The position numbers and the translations under genes are program-made. From assembly GCA_002310235.1 (NCBI GenBank), contig DBYO01000014.1:1771-61658 (forward strand): 59,888 nucleotides of DNA. The letters run 5' to 3'. The notes beneath the pieces were generated by a model that was given only the letters and a program-made list of their open reading frames with translations, was not told where the DNA came from and did not search any database. Below, in pieces: positions 8,119-16,300 of this stretch. How positions within the stretch are numbered: the stretch's first letter is position 1; each line of letters starts with the position of its first letter. Source of the DNA: Bacteroidales bacterium UBA1184 (lineage in GTDB: Bacteria; Bacteroidota; Bacteroidia; Bacteroidales; ML635J-15).

Positions 8119-9525
8119 GTGTCGAAGAAAAAAAACGAAATAGTTGAGAATCTTGAGATTACTGCTGTGGCCGCCGAGGGTGTCGCAGTGGGACGCAATG
8201 ATAATTATGTGATTTTTGTCGCTGGTGTTGTCCCTGGTGATGTGGTGAATGTCGTGATTACGCGTAACCGCAAGAATTATGCAGAGTCTAAACTGCTTGA
8301 AATTGTAAAGCCATCGCCCGACCGAGTGGAACCATTCTGTCGTCACTTTGGTAAATGTGGCGGTTGCAAGTGGCAGATGCTTCCCTATGAGAAACAATTG
8401 TTTTATAAGCAGCAACAGGTGTGCGACCAATTTGCACGTATTGGCGGAATAAGCGACGTGCCTATTAATAATATAATAGGTGCAGACAATACCGAGTTTT
8501 ACCGCAACAAGCTTGAATATACTTTTGCCGATCGTCGCTGGTTCGATACTGCCGATGTCGAAATTGATAAGCAAAGCCGTGATGCCGAGGGACTTGGCTT
8601 TCATGTGCAGGGAATGTTCGACAGGGTTATCGACATCGACAAATGCTGGTTACAACGCAGTCCGTCGAACGAACTGAGAAACAGCTTGCGCGAGTTCACT
8701 CGCCGCGACGGATACAACTACTATAACTGTCGCAGTCACGAGGGCCTTATGCGAAACCTTATGGTACGCACTTCGACAATAGGGGAGACTATGGCTGTTG
8801 TGGTGTTCGCCAAGAACGACAAATCGTTGATAGAGGCTCTTATGAAGCATGTGGAGACGGAGTTTCCAGAACTTACATCTCTGCAATATGTTGTAAACGA
8901 AAAATTTAACGATACAATATACGACCTCGATGTGGTCTGCTGGAAAGGTCGTGACTTCATATACGAGGAACTCGATGGACTGAAGTTCAAGATAAATGCC
9001 AAGTCGTTTTTCCAGACCAACACCGAACAGACACTAAAATTGTACCGCAAGGCGGTAGAATATGCCAATGTCGGCGAAGACGAGATTGTATATGACTTAT
9101 ACACAGGTACTGGTACGATTGCGAATTTCGTGGCTCGCCATTGCCGCAAGGTTGTTGGTATTGAGTCTGTTCCAGAGGCTATTGCCGATGCAAAAATAAA
9201 TTCCGAAACCAACAACATAAGCAATACGGTGTTCTATGTAGGCGATATGAAAGATGTTATGACTGAGGCTTTTGTCGCAGAAAATGGTCGCCCCGACACC
9301 ATAATTCTCGACCCTCCGCGAGCTGGCGTTCACGAGAATGTCCTGAATGTAATAAAAAAGGTCGCTCCACGTAAAATAGTTTATGTTAGTTGCAATCCTG
9401 CCACACAGGCTCGCGATGTCGCCATTTTGTCGGATATGTACAAGGTTACGGCCATTCAGCCGGTTGACATGTTTCCGCATACGCACCACGTTGAAAACGT
9501 TGTTCAGTTGAAAGTTAAAAGTTGA
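8119..9525 (+). CDS. Class I SAM-dependent RNA m5U methyltransferase (RlmD/TrmA/RumA family)
   Basis: The enzyme (468 residues) has an N-terminal TRAM RNA-binding domain (about 8-65), four iron-sulfur ligand cysteines (C74, C80, C83 and C176), and a methyltransferase domain with YDLYTGTGTIANFVA. The motif ILDPPRAG and the catalytic SCNPAT (C425) complete the m5U family. It methylates a uridine C5 in rRNA or tRNA; the exact target cannot be assigned from sequence alone. It starts with GTG after AGGGAAG. Its last codons and TGA stop lie inside a TTGAAAG repeat array, so the final residues (QLKVKS) are repeat-encoded rather than family sequence. Confidence 0.92.
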   Translation: MSKKKNEIVENLEITAVAAEGVAVGRNDNYVIFVAGVVPGDVVNVVITRNRKNYAESKLLEIVKPSPDRVEPFCRHFGKCGGCKWQMLPYEKQLFYKQQQVCDQFARIGGISDVPINNIIGADNTEFYRNKLEYTFADRRWFDTADVEIDKQSRDAEGLGFHVQGMFDRVIDIDKCWLQRSPSNELRNSLREFTRRDGYNYYNCRSHEGLMRNLMVRTSTIGETMAVVVFAKNDKSLIEALMKHVETEFPELTSLQYVVNEKFNDTIYDLDVVCWKGRDFIYEELDGLKFKINAKSFFQTNTEQTLKLYRKAVEYANVGEDEIVYDLYTGTGTIANFVARHCRKVVGIESVPEAIADAKINSETNNISNTVFYVGDMKDVMTEAFVAENGRPDTIILDPPRAGVHENVLNVIKKVAPRKIVYVSCNPATQARDVAILSDMYKVTAIQPVDMFPHTHHVENVVQLKVKS

Positions 9526-9540
9526 AAGTTGAAAGTTAGG
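9507..9540 (+). repeat. TTGAAAG heptad array containing the rlmD-like stop
   Basis: About four to five copies of TTGAAAG/TTAAAAG run across the TGA at 9523-9525. The array is directly followed by a GTCGTTGC hairpin. Confidence 0.8.
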
Positions 9541-9564
9541 AGAGTCGTTGCGAGCAACGACTCT
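9541..9564. repeat. GTCGTTGC palindromic hairpin, copy 1
   Basis: AGAGTCGTTGC and GCAACGACTCT form an 11-bp perfect stem around a GA loop. The same core is at 16231-16264. No long T-tract follows, so terminator function is possible but not evident. Confidence 0.75.
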
Positions 9565-9570
9565 TGTTGA

Positions 9571-10101
9571 TTATTCGTTATACATTTTCTTGTACACATC
9601 TGCTAGGTTTGCAAGCAGCGAGCCGAAGGTCTGCATGGCTTGCGCGGTTTCTTCCGAAATGTTTTTGCCTTGCAATTTCAACAGTAACAGGGCGTGCATG
9701 GCGTTGATACAAATCTCTATTTCGTTGTCGGACTGGCTTTTCGAAAGTCTTTTGTATTCGTCGATGTTGGGTTTTGCCCAGTTGTATAGTTCATGGTGGC
9801 GATATTCGTCCTTGTCGGCGAGAAGTGCAAGGTGAATTTTGTTCAATAGTTCCATCAAGTCCTTTATTTCCTTGATGTCGCCGCTTTCGGCTGCACCTTC
9901 GTTGCGCATTCTGTCGATAAGGTTCTGGTACCAGTTGTGGATTTTCAGTTTTTCCTTTTCGCTGACTTCAAATTTCGATACCAGCAGTTCGTCAATTTTT
10001 GACATGTCCATATTGTTGGCGCGCATTATGTCCATCAACTGCCTGATATACAGAATGTATTCAACGATATTTTCTTTTTTCTTTAATTCCGCTATTATCA
10101 T
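9571..10101 (-). CDS. DUF4924 family protein
   Basis: This 176-residue protein is cytoplasmic, all-helical and rich in charged residues. The opening MIIAELKKKENIVEYILYIR and the segment IHLALLADKDEYRHHEL match my memory of DUF4924, a Bacteroidota-restricted family of unknown function. It overlaps the upstream Hsp15-like gene by 4 bases (ATGA), implying translational coupling. Confidence 0.75.
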   Translation of the reverse strand: MIIAELKKKENIVEYILYIRQLMDIMRANNMDMSKIDELLVSKFEVSEKEKLKIHNWYQNLIDRMRNEGAAESGDIKEIKDLMELLNKIHLALLADKDEYRHHELYNWAKPNIDEYKRLSKSQSDNEIEICINAMHALLLLKLQGKNISEETAQAMQTFGSLLANLADVYKKMYNE

Positions 10102-10469
10102 AGTTCTCTGAATTTTTCAATTAGTCTGCGTTCTTTTTTTGTTGGACGACCTGCTCCTCTGTCGCGTTGTTCGAAGGTGTTGTGCATCATCTTCAACTTG
10201 TCGAATTCCGACTGCGGGGTAATTTCCTCGACCAAGGTTTTTGCTATGGCAGCCGACACCCTGTTGGGTGAAATGCCTGTGACGATAAAACTTCTGATTA
10301 TTGGAGGACATTTAACGTCGATTCGTTCGTTGATTTTAACAATTCGCGACGGCTTGACCTCGCAATTGTTAATAAGTACTCGGCCTTTTTTGCACTCATC
10401 GGTTGCTAAACTTCTTGTCTTATAGATTCTTACCGTCCATAAATATTTGTCAATCCTAATCTCGTCCAT
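10098..10469 (-). CDS. hslR: S4-domain RNA-binding protein, Hsp15-like
   Basis: The protein (123 residues) carries an S4 domain at its N-terminus: IRIDKYLWTVRIYKTRSLA, then KGRVLINN and SRIVKINERIDVK. The basic C-terminal tail (RDRGAGRPTKKERR) is typical of Hsp15. In E. coli Hsp15 binds free 50S subunits carrying stalled peptidyl-tRNA and helps recycle them. The gene precedes and overlaps the DUF4924 gene on the minus strand. The family call is firm; the exact role is by homology. Confidence 0.85.
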   Translation of the reverse strand: MDEIRIDKYLWTVRIYKTRSLATDECKKGRVLINNCEVKPSRIVKINERIDVKCPPIIRSFIVTGISPNRVSAAIAKTLVEEITPQSEFDKLKMMHNTFEQRDRGAGRPTKKERRLIEKFREL

Positions 10470-10502
10470 CGCGTGAAATTGTTTAAAAGAGTGTTAAAAT
10501 TT

Positions 10503-10536
10503 TTTGCCGCTATTTCGTGAAAAAATTGTACTTTCG
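10503..10536 (+). promoter_or_regulatory. Candidate promoter of the CAP/OmpA-like gene
   Basis: TTTG (10503-10506) is separated by 22 bases from TACTTTCG (10529-10536), a TAnnTTcG variant. The start codon at 10563 follows after a leader of about 20 bases. Confidence 0.45.
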
Positions 10537-10562
10537 GCAAAAATAATATTAACTGATAAAAT

Positions 10563-12986
10563 ATGTTCCAAATGAAAAGACTTTTTATTTTGTTGTCTTC
10601 CGCATTGCTTATTACTTGCTTGACTAGCAATGTTTTCGCTCAGGAAAAATTTATGGAGGACGGAGTGTACAGTACCGACAAGGTTAATCCATCAAACTTT
10701 AAGGAAAAACTGTTTGAAAAAGTCCTGATTAACAAGGTTAATGAATACCTTGATTCACTTGGCCTCGAGGGGTTTGAACAAAATGAATTTTTCGTTGATC
10801 CGGCAAAGGCTCATGTAGAATACATGGTGGCAAAGCAGGATGCCAAGACCGACGACTTCAAGAAATATCTCGTCGATGCTGGTGGTACTGGTATTGGAGC
10901 CGAAGTGGCTGGAAAAATAACAATCAAGGTTTCGAACGAATTCATAACTTACGACGAGATTGCAGCTCAGTTGGTTTCGCGTTGGGGTGCTGGTAAGCCG
11001 CAGAAAATTTTGGCTGGACAGAAATATTTCTTCGCAGGTGTTGGCGCTCAGATCGCCGATAAGAAAATTTTCGTGTCGATGTTCGTAGGTAACTATGCGT
11101 CGATTACTCCGTTGAGAATCGACACCAAGAGCACTCCTACTGCATCGCTCACTGTGCCGGTTACAACCAAGAAATACGGCTTGAAGCCTTACGACGAGAA
11201 GGTTTGTAAGAAGGTTTACCGCAAGATGCCTAACATGTGGGATCTTCAGTCGGGACTTTCGGTTAACGATAACGGTGAAATCGTTTTCAAGTACAACGAC
11301 CTTAAGAAGTTCAAACGCTTCATGAAGGGAGCAAAGGACGCTTTGGCTGTTGATATTATTCAGCCCGAACAGTTCAAGTGCGGCGAAGAAAATTATGCCG
11401 ACTATTCACGCAACAATCTCGGTTACATGACCAAGAGAGTATGGTCGAAGAAGATTTACAAGAAAAACCTTGCTCCCGGTGAAGGCCGTCGCAATAAGGT
11501 TACCAAACTCGAAGTTGTTCTCGGTCAGTTCCCACCAGCATTGAATCCTAACGATGTTGAAATGAACCTCATGGTTATTAAGGAAAAATCCGTTTGTGCA
11601 AATATCCCAAGATCGTATGTTGACAAGAAAATCTACGACTTTGTTCCGAAGATTGGATTGCTCCCCGATACAGTTCTTGCTAGCGGTATGAAGGAATATT
11701 CACCTAAGGCAATAAAGGAAAGACTTACTTTTAAGCTTATGTTCGAACAGGGTAAGTCCGATTACAAGCCCGAAGAAATGCGTGATGTAATAGCTGCTTT
11801 GGATGAGCCGGATTTCTTCATCGACAAGATTTTCATCCGTGCTTTCTCTTCGCTCGAAGGTTCGCAGGCTACCAACGCTCAGTTGCAGAAGAAACGTGCT
11901 GAAAACATTGTAAAGGCTCTCGAAAAGAACCAGAATGCAAGTATTATTGACTCTATCGAAACTGCTGCCAACCTTAAGGATTTGCAGGATGCTGTAAGAG
12001 GTACTTCTTTCGAAAGCCTCTGCAATATGGACATGAATGCAGCAATAAATTATGTTAATTCAAACCAGAAGAAACTCGAGCCTTACTTGAAGCAGACACG
12101 TTATGCCGACATCACAATGGATATCACTTACGACCTTCGCGATGCAATGAAGGAGCAGAAGTTTGTCCTCAAGCAGTTCAATAAGGCTGTTGAAGCAAAG
12201 CAACTTGACCTCGCTTTGTCAATCCAGAAGTACATCCTCAAGCAGGTAGTTTCTGGCAGATACAACGATCAGGCCGTTGCTGGTATGAACATTCCTGAAG
12301 GTTACGACTATGTAGGCCTTAATATGAATAAGGTATGGTTAACCCAGTTCATCTACAGCGATCCTCTCGACGAAGACTACCGCGACAGAGTTGACCAACT
12401 CAACCAGCAGGATGCAGCAAACAACTATGTTGATTATAACGATGTTCTTTGCGAAATTACAGTAAACGATCTTTCAAACGAATCTTACGTTGAAAAACTT
12501 CAGGCAAGAGTTGACAAGTTGTACAACACACCTATTAATATGGATTTGGTTGATATGTTGAATATCGAACTTCAGTACCAGGTAATGGACATCTATAAGG
12601 ATTCCTGCGGTTACGATCATCCTACAGTTGTTAAGTGCCTCGAAAAGATGAAGGAAATCATCAAGTTCGATAAGCTGACATGGGAAAATTCACTTAAGTT
12701 TGCAAGCATCTTCATCAACCACTCCGACTACGAATATGCAATTCACCTGCTCGAGCCGTGGATCGAGGACGAAAGAGTTCCGCTGGTTTACATAAGCACT
12801 TATGTTACAGTTTGCTCCAAGGTTGAATACAAGATTCATTCTAACAAGTTTGTAGTTGCTTTGGAACGTCTGAAACAGATGGATCCTAAGTTCTTCTGCG
12901 ACTTGTTCCAGTCCGATAAACTTTCTCAGCAGACTTTCGTAAATACAAAGGCAAAGAAAGTTTATTGCGAAACTTGTGCAAAATAA
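10563..12986 (+). CDS. Secreted protein with CAP-like and OmpA-like regions
   Basis: The protein (807 residues) has a signal peptide ending at FAQ; the ATG at 10572 is an alternative start. Residues about 46-176 resemble a CAP/SCP domain: LINKVNEYLDSLGLEGFEQN, a retained histidine in AHVEYM, LVSRWGAGKPQK and FAGVGAQIADKKIFVSMFVG. The second CAP histidine (usual PGHR region) is replaced by GKPQK. Residues about 386-460 resemble an OmpA-like peptidoglycan-binding fold: LTFKLMFEQGKSDYKPEEM, then IFIRAFSSLEGSQATNAQL and KKRAENIVKALEK. The C-terminal 340 residues are helical, perhaps TPR-like. No transmembrane barrel or sorting domain is seen, so it is probably periplasmic (inference). Domain calls are by eye. 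Confidence 0.6.
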   Translation: MFQMKRLFILLSSALLITCLTSNVFAQEKFMEDGVYSTDKVNPSNFKEKLFEKVLINKVNEYLDSLGLEGFEQNEFFVDPAKAHVEYMVAKQDAKTDDFKKYLVDAGGTGIGAEVAGKITIKVSNEFITYDEIAAQLVSRWGAGKPQKILAGQKYFFAGVGAQIADKKIFVSMFVGNYASITPLRIDTKSTPTASLTVPVTTKKYGLKPYDEKVCKKVYRKMPNMWDLQSGLSVNDNGEIVFKYNDLKKFKRFMKGAKDALAVDIIQPEQFKCGEENYADYSRNNLGYMTKRVWSKKIYKKNLAPGEGRRNKVTKLEVVLGQFPPALNPNDVEMNLMVIKEKSVCANIPRSYVDKKIYDFVPKIGLLPDTVLASGMKEYSPKAIKERLTFKLMFEQGKSDYKPEEMRDVIAALDEPDFFIDKIFIRAFSSLEGSQATNAQLQKKRAENIVKALEKNQNASIIDSIETAANLKDLQDAVRGTSFESLCNMDMNAAINYVNSNQKKLEPYLKQTRYADITMDITYDLRDAMKEQKFVLKQFNKAVEAKQLDLALSIQKYILKQVVSGRYNDQAVAGMNIPEGYDYVGLNMNKVWLTQFIYSDPLDEDYRDRVDQLNQQDAANNYVDYNDVLCEITVNDLSNESYVEKLQARVDKLYNTPINMDLVDMLNIELQYQVMDIYKDSCGYDHPTVVKCLEKMKEIIKFDKLTWENSLKFASIFINHSDYEYAIHLLEPWIEDERVPLVYISTYVTVCSKVEYKIHSNKFVVALERLKQMDPKFFCDLFQSDKLSQQTFVNTKAKKVYCETCAK

Positions 12987-13004
12987 TTAGATCTGTTGAT
13001 TATA

Positions 13005-13045
13005 AAGAGGCTGTATAAACTACAGTCTCTTTTTTTCTTTTTTTT
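13005..13045 (+). terminator. Terminator whose T-tract touches the next start codon
   Basis: The stem AGAGGCTGTA / TACAGTCTCT (one G-T pair) with a TAAAC loop is followed by 15 bases that are nearly all T. The ATG of the TlpA-like gene is the next base at 13046. Confidence 0.8.
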
Positions 13046-14362
13046 ATGAAAAAAACACTCTTCATATTGTTGATTATTATGCTGTTGGCACAGCTGCTTA
13101 TGGCGCAGGGAGTGCTTAATGGCAAGATTGTTGGATATTCGTTCGGAAGGTTGTATGTGTGCGAGCAGTTTGGCGACGAGAGCAAGGTGGTTGCGACTCT
13201 GACAACTACGGCAAACGGTGAGTTTATGTTCAACTTTGCAGGAAAGGAAGTCGGGTTGTATCGCATACATGCCGACAACAAGGACTATTTCGATGTAATA
13301 TACAATGGCGAGGATATTCGTATGGAGACCAATATCCACAATCTAAAGTCGGCAATGAAGATTATTGAATCTGTCGAGAACGAGCAGCTATATGCTTATG
13401 TGGCACCTGCAGAACTTTCAGAATATAAAATAGGTATATTAAGCGAACTTGTAAAGATATATCCCGAAGGAAGTTTTCTAAAGATGGCGGAAAAGGAATT
13501 GGCTAAAGAAAGGTCTATGAAGAGCGATTGCCTTGCTAAGGCAATAAGGATGAAAAGCGGAACTTTCGCAAGTCGCTATCTGACGTATTTCAAGGATATA
13601 AATATGAACATATCGGAACCTGCCGAAAGAAAAATGAACTTCTTGAGTCGCAATTTTCCTATGGATGATCCAGATCTTATAAACTCCAATGCATACCATC
13701 ATTTCGTAGTTTCATACCTAAAAAAATATGAGCCTTCTGAGTATCAGAATGCTGCACGCGAGATATTAAGTTATTTGAAGACTGGAAACCAGGAGGTGTT
13801 TTCGTGTGTGTTCGATTATATTCTCACAGGTTTTGAAATGATGGAGCGTTACGACGATCTGTACGAATTAAGTTTGGAATACGGAAATTCATGTTCTGCC
13901 GAAGGTAACTTGCGTACAAGAGTAAAGAATTACACAGATTTGCGTATAGGTGCCAAGGCTCCCGATTTCGAGATCGAAACTATAGATGGCGAAGATATCA
14001 CGCTGTCGCAGATGAAGTCGAAGCATACCTTGGTGATTTTCTGGGCTACTTGGTGCGAAAACTGTAAGGAGGAGATTCCTCGAATCAACGAGGCTATTTC
14101 GCTCTTCAAGCGTGCCGATGTCGATATTATTGCTATTAGCATCGACGAGGATGAGGCAGAAATAAAAAAGTATGTGAAGGATAATCACATTTCGTTTAAG
14201 GTGGCTTCCGACTTGTTAGGCTGGGAGGGACGTATTGTAACCGATTATGCTGTTTATGCTACGCCTTCTATGTTCATTGTCAATAGGGATATGACTATTG
14301 TTGCTAAGCCTATTACTGGTGAGCAGCTGTTTAATGCTGTGGAAAGCCTAATTAACTTTTAA
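13046..14362 (+). CDS. TlpA-like thioredoxin-fold protein with N-terminal extension
   Basis: The protein (438 residues) has a signal peptide (MKKTLFILLIIMLLAQLLMA). The N-terminal third is beta-rich (GKIVGYSFGRLYVCEQFGD), reminiscent of the DUF4369 domain that often precedes thioredoxin domains in Bacteroidota. The middle is helical, and residues about 305-438 form a thioredoxin domain: GAKAPDFEIETIDGEDI, LVIFWATWCENCKEEIP with a C-E-N-C active site, and YATPSMFIVNRD with the cis-proline. It is probably a periplasmic thiol oxidoreductase. The final residues and TAA stop are in the repeat array at 14353-14407. Confidence 0.85.
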   Translation: MKKTLFILLIIMLLAQLLMAQGVLNGKIVGYSFGRLYVCEQFGDESKVVATLTTTANGEFMFNFAGKEVGLYRIHADNKDYFDVIYNGEDIRMETNIHNLKSAMKIIESVENEQLYAYVAPAELSEYKIGILSELVKIYPEGSFLKMAEKELAKERSMKSDCLAKAIRMKSGTFASRYLTYFKDINMNISEPAERKMNFLSRNFPMDDPDLINSNAYHHFVVSYLKKYEPSEYQNAAREILSYLKTGNQEVFSCVFDYILTGFEMMERYDDLYELSLEYGNSCSAEGNLRTRVKNYTDLRIGAKAPDFEIETIDGEDITLSQMKSKHTLVIFWATWCENCKEEIPRINEAISLFKRADVDIIAISIDEDEAEIKKYVKDNHISFKVASDLLGWEGRIVTDYAVYATPSMFIVNRDMTIVAKPITGEQLFNAVESLINF

Positions 14363-14407
14363 CTTTCAATTTTTAACTTTCAACTTTCAACTTTCAACTT
14401 TCAACTT
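14353..14407 (+). repeat. CTTTCAA heptad array at the TlpA-like stop
   Basis: AACTTTTAA and AACTTTCAA units (about seven) run from the last codons and TAA (14360-14362) to 9 bases before the engB ATG. Relative to the gene this is the opposite orientation to the arrays at 9507 and 16262. Confidence 0.8.
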
Positions 14408-14415
14408 CTTTTGTT

Positions 14416-15018
14416 ATGCAGATAAAGACCGCTGAATATTTGATGTCCAACGACGACTATCGTAAGTGTCCCAAGCCTGACAAACCCGAATTTGCTTTCA
14501 TTGGAAGGTCTAATGTCGGAAAATCGTCGCTTATAAATATGCTTACCTCCAATTCGAAGCTGGCAAAGACGTCATCGAGTCCGGGTAAGACGCAGAAGAT
14601 AAATCACTTTGTAATCAACAATTCATGGTACCTGGTCGATTTGCCGGGTTATGGCTATGCAAAGGTTTCCAAGTCCCAGCGTGCTGTTTTTAAAAATATG
14701 ATTGACGGTTATATTCTTAATCGTCAGAATCTTGTAAACCTTTTCGTTTTGGTTGATAGTAGGTTGGAACCTCAAGCTATCGATGTCGAGTTTATCAACT
14801 GGCTTGGTGTTAGTAGGGTGCCGTTTACTATTATATTTACCAAATCCGACAAGTTGGGTACCAATGCTTTGAAAGCCAAAGTCGATGCTTATAAGGAGCA
14901 TTTGTCGCAGACATGGGAAAATCTTCCCGATATGTTAGTGAGTTCTGCTGTCAGCAAGATGGGGCAGGAGGAGATACTTGATTATATTCAGAATATTATT
15001 AATCAGCTTGATAAATAA
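14416..15018 (+). CDS. engB: Ribosome-biogenesis GTPase EngB/YsxC
   Basis: The protein (200 residues, the usual size) has all G motifs: G1 GRSNVGKS (residues 30-37), the G2 region SSSPGKTQ, G3 DLPGYG (75-80), G4 TKSD (142-145) and G5 SSAVS. EngB is an essential cytoplasmic GTPase needed for late 50S subunit assembly. It begins 53 bases after the TlpA-like gene, with the heptad array filling most of that gap, and ends before a bidirectional terminator. Confidence 0.95.
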   Translation: MQIKTAEYLMSNDDYRKCPKPDKPEFAFIGRSNVGKSSLINMLTSNSKLAKTSSSPGKTQKINHFVINNSWYLVDLPGYGYAKVSKSQRAVFKNMIDGYILNRQNLVNLFVLVDSRLEPQAIDVEFINWLGVSRVPFTIIFTKSDKLGTNALKAKVDAYKEHLSQTWENLPDMLVSSAVSKMGQEEILDYIQNIINQLDK

Positions 15019-15035
15019 TTGATCCACAAAAAGAG

Positions 15036-15067
15036 AAAAGGGGCATTCGTTAGAATGTCCCTTTTTC
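15036..15067. terminator. Bidirectional terminator between engB and porP-like genes
   Basis: The stem GGGGCATTC / GAATGTCCC (loop GTTA, one G-T pair) is flanked by A-rich and T-rich tracts and lies between convergent genes. Confidence 0.8.
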
Positions 15068-15108
15068 TTCAACCATCTTTAAATCGTTTATTATGAAAAA
15101 TCTTTTTT

Positions 15109-16056
15109 CTAGAAGAAGCTACGATGTTTGTGAGTGTTCTCTCCGATGTTTACTCCGAAGATGAATTCTTGTGAACCCCATGTATAGTTAGCTAAGTCGC
15201 TGAACGTGATATCGTATGCATATCCGAAGTAATAAATTTTGTATTTAACACCAACATTTGCAATGAATGAGTCGCCTGGACGAACAGAAACACCGAACCA
15301 GTAGTCCTGTTTGATGAAGAACTTGAGGTTGATATCGAACTGCGGAAGTGTGAGTTCGGTAGTCTTTATCATTATTGATGGTTCAAGTTCGAAGTCTGGT
15401 GCATTCTTGTTTCCCTTCTTGCCCTCGAAAACGAAGCGGTATCCACCGAACAAGAAATAGTGTCTAACCATCTTGTTATCTTTAATGTGCTGGTTTACTT
15501 TCATTTTCGATTGGAAGAGGTTTGCGGCTGTTAAACTTGCATAATAGTGTTTACCATAAGCATATACACCGAATGTAGCGTCGGGAATAACAGTCTTTTC
15601 GATAAGGTAGGTAAGCGATGGGTCATCGTACCAAGTAGGATCGAAGTTTCTCTGGTCGAGCTTGTACTGATAGCATTGACCTGCAAGACCTAACGATATT
15701 TTGTCGTGTCTGGTAATCTGGAAGATGTAAGAGTATGTTGCAATGAAACCGATTTCGCTCGATGGTCCGTATTTGTCGTGGAACAAAATACCTCCAAGAC
15801 CCATGGTGCGATGGTATAGTGATGTGTGTCCAGATATTGTCTGCGTTGACGGTGCTTCCTTCATTCCAACCCATTGTTTATGTACGCCAAGAACGATTGG
15901 TGCATAGTCCTTGGTTCCAGCAATAGCAGGGTTTATGTAGAAATCGTTCATCATGTACTGGCTGTACAGAGGTAGTTGCTGCGCTAGTAACGCACTGCTA
16001 AACAGCATCATTATCGATACGGCAACTATAATTTTTCTTACAAACTCTTTACTCAT
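15109..16056 (-). CDS. PorP/SprF family type IX secretion membrane protein
   Basis: The protein (315 residues) has a signal peptide ending at LLAQQ, followed at once by PLYSQYMMNDFYINPAIAG, the hallmark opening of PorP/SprF. The rest is a series of amphipathic strands (GLGGILFHDKYGP, FIATYSYIFQI, YGKHYYASLTAANLF) expected of an outer-membrane barrel, ending in an aromatic residue. PorP/SprF proteins take part in T9SS secretion and adhesin attachment; several paralogs are usual per genome. Its promoter TTTG-N19-TAAATTTG is at 16090-16120. No other T9SS machinery gene is adjacent. Confidence 0.9.
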   Translation of the reverse strand: MSKEFVRKIIVAVSIMMLFSSALLAQQLPLYSQYMMNDFYINPAIAGTKDYAPIVLGVHKQWVGMKEAPSTQTISGHTSLYHRTMGLGGILFHDKYGPSSEIGFIATYSYIFQITRHDKISLGLAGQCYQYKLDQRNFDPTWYDDPSLTYLIEKTVIPDATFGVYAYGKHYYASLTAANLFQSKMKVNQHIKDNKMVRHYFLFGGYRFVFEGKKGNKNAPDFELEPSIMIKTTELTLPQFDINLKFFIKQDYWFGVSVRPGDSFIANVGVKYKIYYFGYAYDITFSDLANYTWGSQEFIFGVNIGENTHKHRSFF

Positions 16057-16089
16057 AGTCTAACAAATTAAGGACATTACTCCCAAATG

Positions 16090-16120
16090 CAAATTTAATA
16101 AGAATTTCCTTACAGACAAA
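16090..16120 (-). promoter_or_regulatory. Promoter of the porP/sprF-like gene
   Basis: On the minus strand TTTG (16117-16120), 19 bases, then TAAATTTG (16090-16097): an exact Bacteroidota -33/-7 pair. Confidence 0.65.
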
Positions 16121-16230
16121 AAAAATATGAAAAAAATGTTAATTTTTTATTCGGTTTATGCAGTTTTTGTGGTATTGTCTTGATAATCAGTGTTGAGTGC
16201 TGCGTTTCAAATGATAGTTGCACAATGTCG

Positions 16231-16264
16231 TTTGTGGAGTCGTTGCTCGCAACGACTCCACAAA
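16231..16264. repeat. GTCGTTGC palindromic hairpin, copy 2
   Basis: TTTGTGGAGTCGTTGC and its exact reverse complement form a 16-bp stem around a TC loop. The core GTCGTTGC-NN-GCAACGAC is shared with 9541-9564. It lies just beyond the repeat array that carries the stop of the minus-strand gene at 16289. Confidence 0.75.
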
Positions 16265-16300
16265 TTTTCAACTTTCAACTTTCAATTTTCAACTTTCAAC
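16262..16300 (-). repeat. TTGAAAG heptad array containing a stop codon
   Basis: Read on the minus strand, five TTGAAAG/TTGAAAAT units span the last codons (V-E-S) and TGA (16289-16291) of the upstream gene and run into the hairpin at 16231-16264. Confidence 0.8.

Noticed and set aside
13046..14362. The C-E-N-C centre as a sequencing error for C-G-P-C
   Set aside because: Variation of the two middle residues is common in TlpA-like proteins, and the surrounding motif is intact.
14353..14407. Regular repeats that might be a CRISPR array
   Set aside because: The period is only 7 bases with no unique spacers, and no cas gene is present. They are simple tandem repeats.
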